Source: Marinomonas sp. TW1 (lineage in GTDB: Bacteria > Pseudomonadota > Gammaproteobacteria > Pseudomonadales > Marinomonadaceae). Taken from it: 64,000 bases of DNA. Each line of letters begins with the position of its first letter. The first letter of the stretch is position 1. Below are positions 63,096 to 64,000 of this stretch, one piece after another. A program made the position numbers and the translations under genes. The notes beneath the pieces are model-generated. The model was given only the letters and a program-made list of their open reading frames with translations, searched no databases and was not told the DNA's origin. The stretch lies in the NCBI RefSeq assembly GCF_001625355.1, contig NZ_JSEE01000007.1:147950-211949 (forward strand). Direction: 5' to 3'.

Positions 63096-63450
63096 GAGGG
63101 ATCCTAATCTGTGAGCATCAAAGGCCGTTCACCTTGGTGGCGAGCAGTACAACAGGACTTTGCCATATTTTTTGCGTCTTTACATTTATTCGACGGAAAT
63201 TGTTACCGAGCTAATCAGTAAAAATAACCGATGGCAGCCAGCGAAAAAGACACTCAAAATCACCTTGAAAATAAATTTAATTATTAAAAACAATGAGTTA
63301 TAAGTTTTTTAAAAAGTTGGCACAGGCTTCGCAATATACAGATCACAGCGAATCGGTAAGACATCGATTGCGATGACAAGAGTTCGAATACACACAGCCG
63401 ATTTGGCCTGAACGATTATTCTTGGACTAGAAATTAAAATGGAGAAAATT
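63096..63450. other. Gene-free region before the repetitive lipoprotein
   Basis: A 355-bp divergent region. It should hold the leftward promoter of the antiporter gene, which I cannot pinpoint, and contains an A/T-rich block at about 63260-63316 followed by the candidate sigma-54 promoter. No credible ORF seen. Confidence 0.6.
63317..63333 (+). promoter_or_regulatory. Candidate sigma-54 (RpoN) promoter
   Basis: TTGGCACAGGCTTCGCA has the -24 GG and -12 GC exactly ten bases apart and fits TGGCACG-N4-TTGCW with two mismatches. It would start transcription near 63344, about 107 nt before the lipoprotein gene. Confidence 0.45.
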
Positions 63451-63759
63451 ATGAGCATCAAACGTACACTTTTAAACACAGCATTGGTTTTGGTAACTGC
63501 GGGTACATTGGCCGCATGTGGTCAGGATTCAGAAGAAAAGAACGCAGTGGAAGACTCTTTATCACAAGCCGGTGATGCAGTAGAGCAAACCATTGACGAT
63601 GCAGGTGATGCGCTAAACAGTGCGGGTGAAAGCGTACAAGGTTCTATGGACGACGCCGGTGACAGTCTAGAAAGTACGATGACGGATGCAGGCAACGCCG
63701 TGGAAGATACGTGTGAACAAGTTAAAGAGAAAATGGACAGCAAAGACACGGATTGCTAA
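63451..63759 (+). CDS. Small lipoprotein with repeated acidic helices
   Basis: A 102-residue lipoprotein. The signal peptide ends at lipobox LAAC (about residue 22). The mature part is acidic and built of about four repeats of an 11-residue pattern with DAGDA/L, ESVQGSMDDAGDS, ESTMTDAGNA cores, likely to form an amphipathic helix like LEA- or Lpp-type proteins, ending in Cys. Start chosen at the ATG at 63451, six bases after GGAG; the ATG at 63439 overlaps that site. No function known. It sits between a candidate sigma-54 promoter and an IS3-family end. Confidence 0.8.
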   Translation: MSIKRTLLNTALVLVTAGTLAACGQDSEEKNAVEDSLSQAGDAVEQTIDDAGDALNSAGESVQGSMDDAGDSLESTMTDAGNAVEDTCEQVKEKMDSKDTDC

Positions 63760-63783
63760 GGCCAAATGGAAAAAGGGCTCGTT

Positions 63784-64000
63784 TGAACTGACCCCATAAA
63801 GTTGGACTCTGTTCTAAGCGGCTTTACAAGGCCTGATTCCGATACGCTATCGGACTCAGGCCTTTTAGTTTCTGCTTAATTCGATCGTTGTTGTAATACT
63901 CGATGTATTCCTTGATTGCTTCAATCAGCTCATCAGCATTGTTAAACTTTTTGTTATGGTACATTTCTGTTTTTAGGATGCCGAAAAAGTTCTCAGCTAC
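63784..64000 (-). mobile_element. IS3-family insertion sequence, right end, cut by the window edge
   Basis: The element's terminal inverted repeat appears to begin at 63784 with TGAACTGACCCC and continue with TAAAGTTGGAC, a typical IS3-family/IS150-group end. It carries the transposase 3' end. The other end and target duplication are beyond the window. Confidence 0.82.
63824..64000 (-). CDS. IS3-family transposase (OrfB), C-terminal fragment
   Basis: An open frame with no start in the window, 58 residues to a TAA stop. It begins VAENFFGILKTEMYH, where the Glu of VAEN is the last residue of the DDE triad, and continues through ADELIEAIKEYIEYYNNDR and LKGLSPIAYRNQAL, the standard end of IS3-family integrase-core transposases of the IS150 group. 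Reading is from the minus strand; the N-terminal part and the frameshift-linked OrfA would lie to the right. Confidence 0.88.
   Translation of the reverse strand, partial: VAENFFGILKTEMYHNKKFNNADELIEAIKEYIEYYNNDRIKQKLKGLSPIAYRNQAL

Noticed and set aside
1..64000. CRISPR arrays, tRNA or rRNA genes, prophage or toxin-antitoxin modules
   Set aside because: None was recognised on reading; no repeated spacer pattern, tRNA-like cloverleaf or phage structural gene was seen, though small RNAs cannot be excluded by eye.

Overview
The window looks like chromosomal DNA of a marine gammaproteobacterium of the Oceanospirillales type, and Marinomonas is the best guess. The basis is moderate GC, gammaproteobacterial HemG, SrkA and RsuA, a VC_2705-type symporter pair, many chemoreceptors, and a glycogen operon carrying a phosphorylase-kinase-like protein. 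The assignment comes from gene content only; no database search was possible. I recognised 57 coding regions. Two are cut by the window edges (an rsuA 3' end at the left, an IS3-family transposase 3' end at the right). No rRNA, tRNA, CRISPR array or prophage was recognised.

Layout. 1-10.6 kb: rsuA end, DUF2750, a RutR-like TetR regulator, a CrbS/MxtR-type symporter-sensor kinase, a DOPA-dioxygenase-like protein, a SlyD-type prolyl isomerase, an Mpo1-like membrane protein, a small orphan protein with a good promoter, bluB, a membrane protein of unknown function, and a DUF4212/sodium-solute symporter pair. 10.7-17 kb: a FosA-like enzyme with an added N-terminal region, coupled to a GNAT and followed by a MOSC protein; an Lrp regulator with a class V PLP enzyme; a small lipoprotein; a Cache chemoreceptor. 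17-23 kb: a complete RND efflux operon (OMF-MFP-RND). 23-32.7 kb: an aromatic- or ester-type catabolic island with a porin, a LysR regulator, a 44-codon membrane ORF coupled to an MFS transporter, an FAH-family hydrolase, a cyclase-family hydrolase, a tannase/feruloyl-esterase lipoprotein, a second LysR regulator and a divergent metallo-beta-lactamase-fold protein. 32.8-36.7 kb: an iron-siderophore ABC importer with a candidate Fur box. 36.8-40 kb: a MocR regulator divergent from a DUF1127-like gene and a LysE exporter, then GIY-YIG and VOC proteins. 40-46 kb: recQ-like helicase, srkA, a response regulator with TPRs, and a chemoreceptor with a C-terminal sensor. 46-53.5 kb: the glycogen operon (PHK/GH15-like, glgB, glgX). 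53.7-64 kb: another chemoreceptor, YqaA, a SPOR lipoprotein, and a leftward run kefB/C-like, hemG, M48 protease, SLC13 transporter, DUF945; then a repetitive lipoprotein behind a candidate sigma-54 promoter, and an IS3-family end.

The most informative points are regulatory. The porin and the MFS operon share a LysR box (ATCG-N7-CGAT within a 38-bp segment, 28 positions identical), which ties outer-membrane uptake to inner-membrane uptake and hydrolysis under the LysR gene lying between them. The MocR/LysE intergenic region holds a 12-bp inverted repeat plus a third partial copy. The Lrp and second LysR genes each have a clean palindrome upstream. The most unusual protein is the 1041-residue homologue of eukaryotic phosphorylase-kinase alpha/beta subunits at the head of the glycogen operon. 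I did not find an obviously new defence or mobile system. The best candidates for undescribed biology are that protein, the FosA fusion, the coupled 44-residue membrane peptide and the shared LysR regulon.
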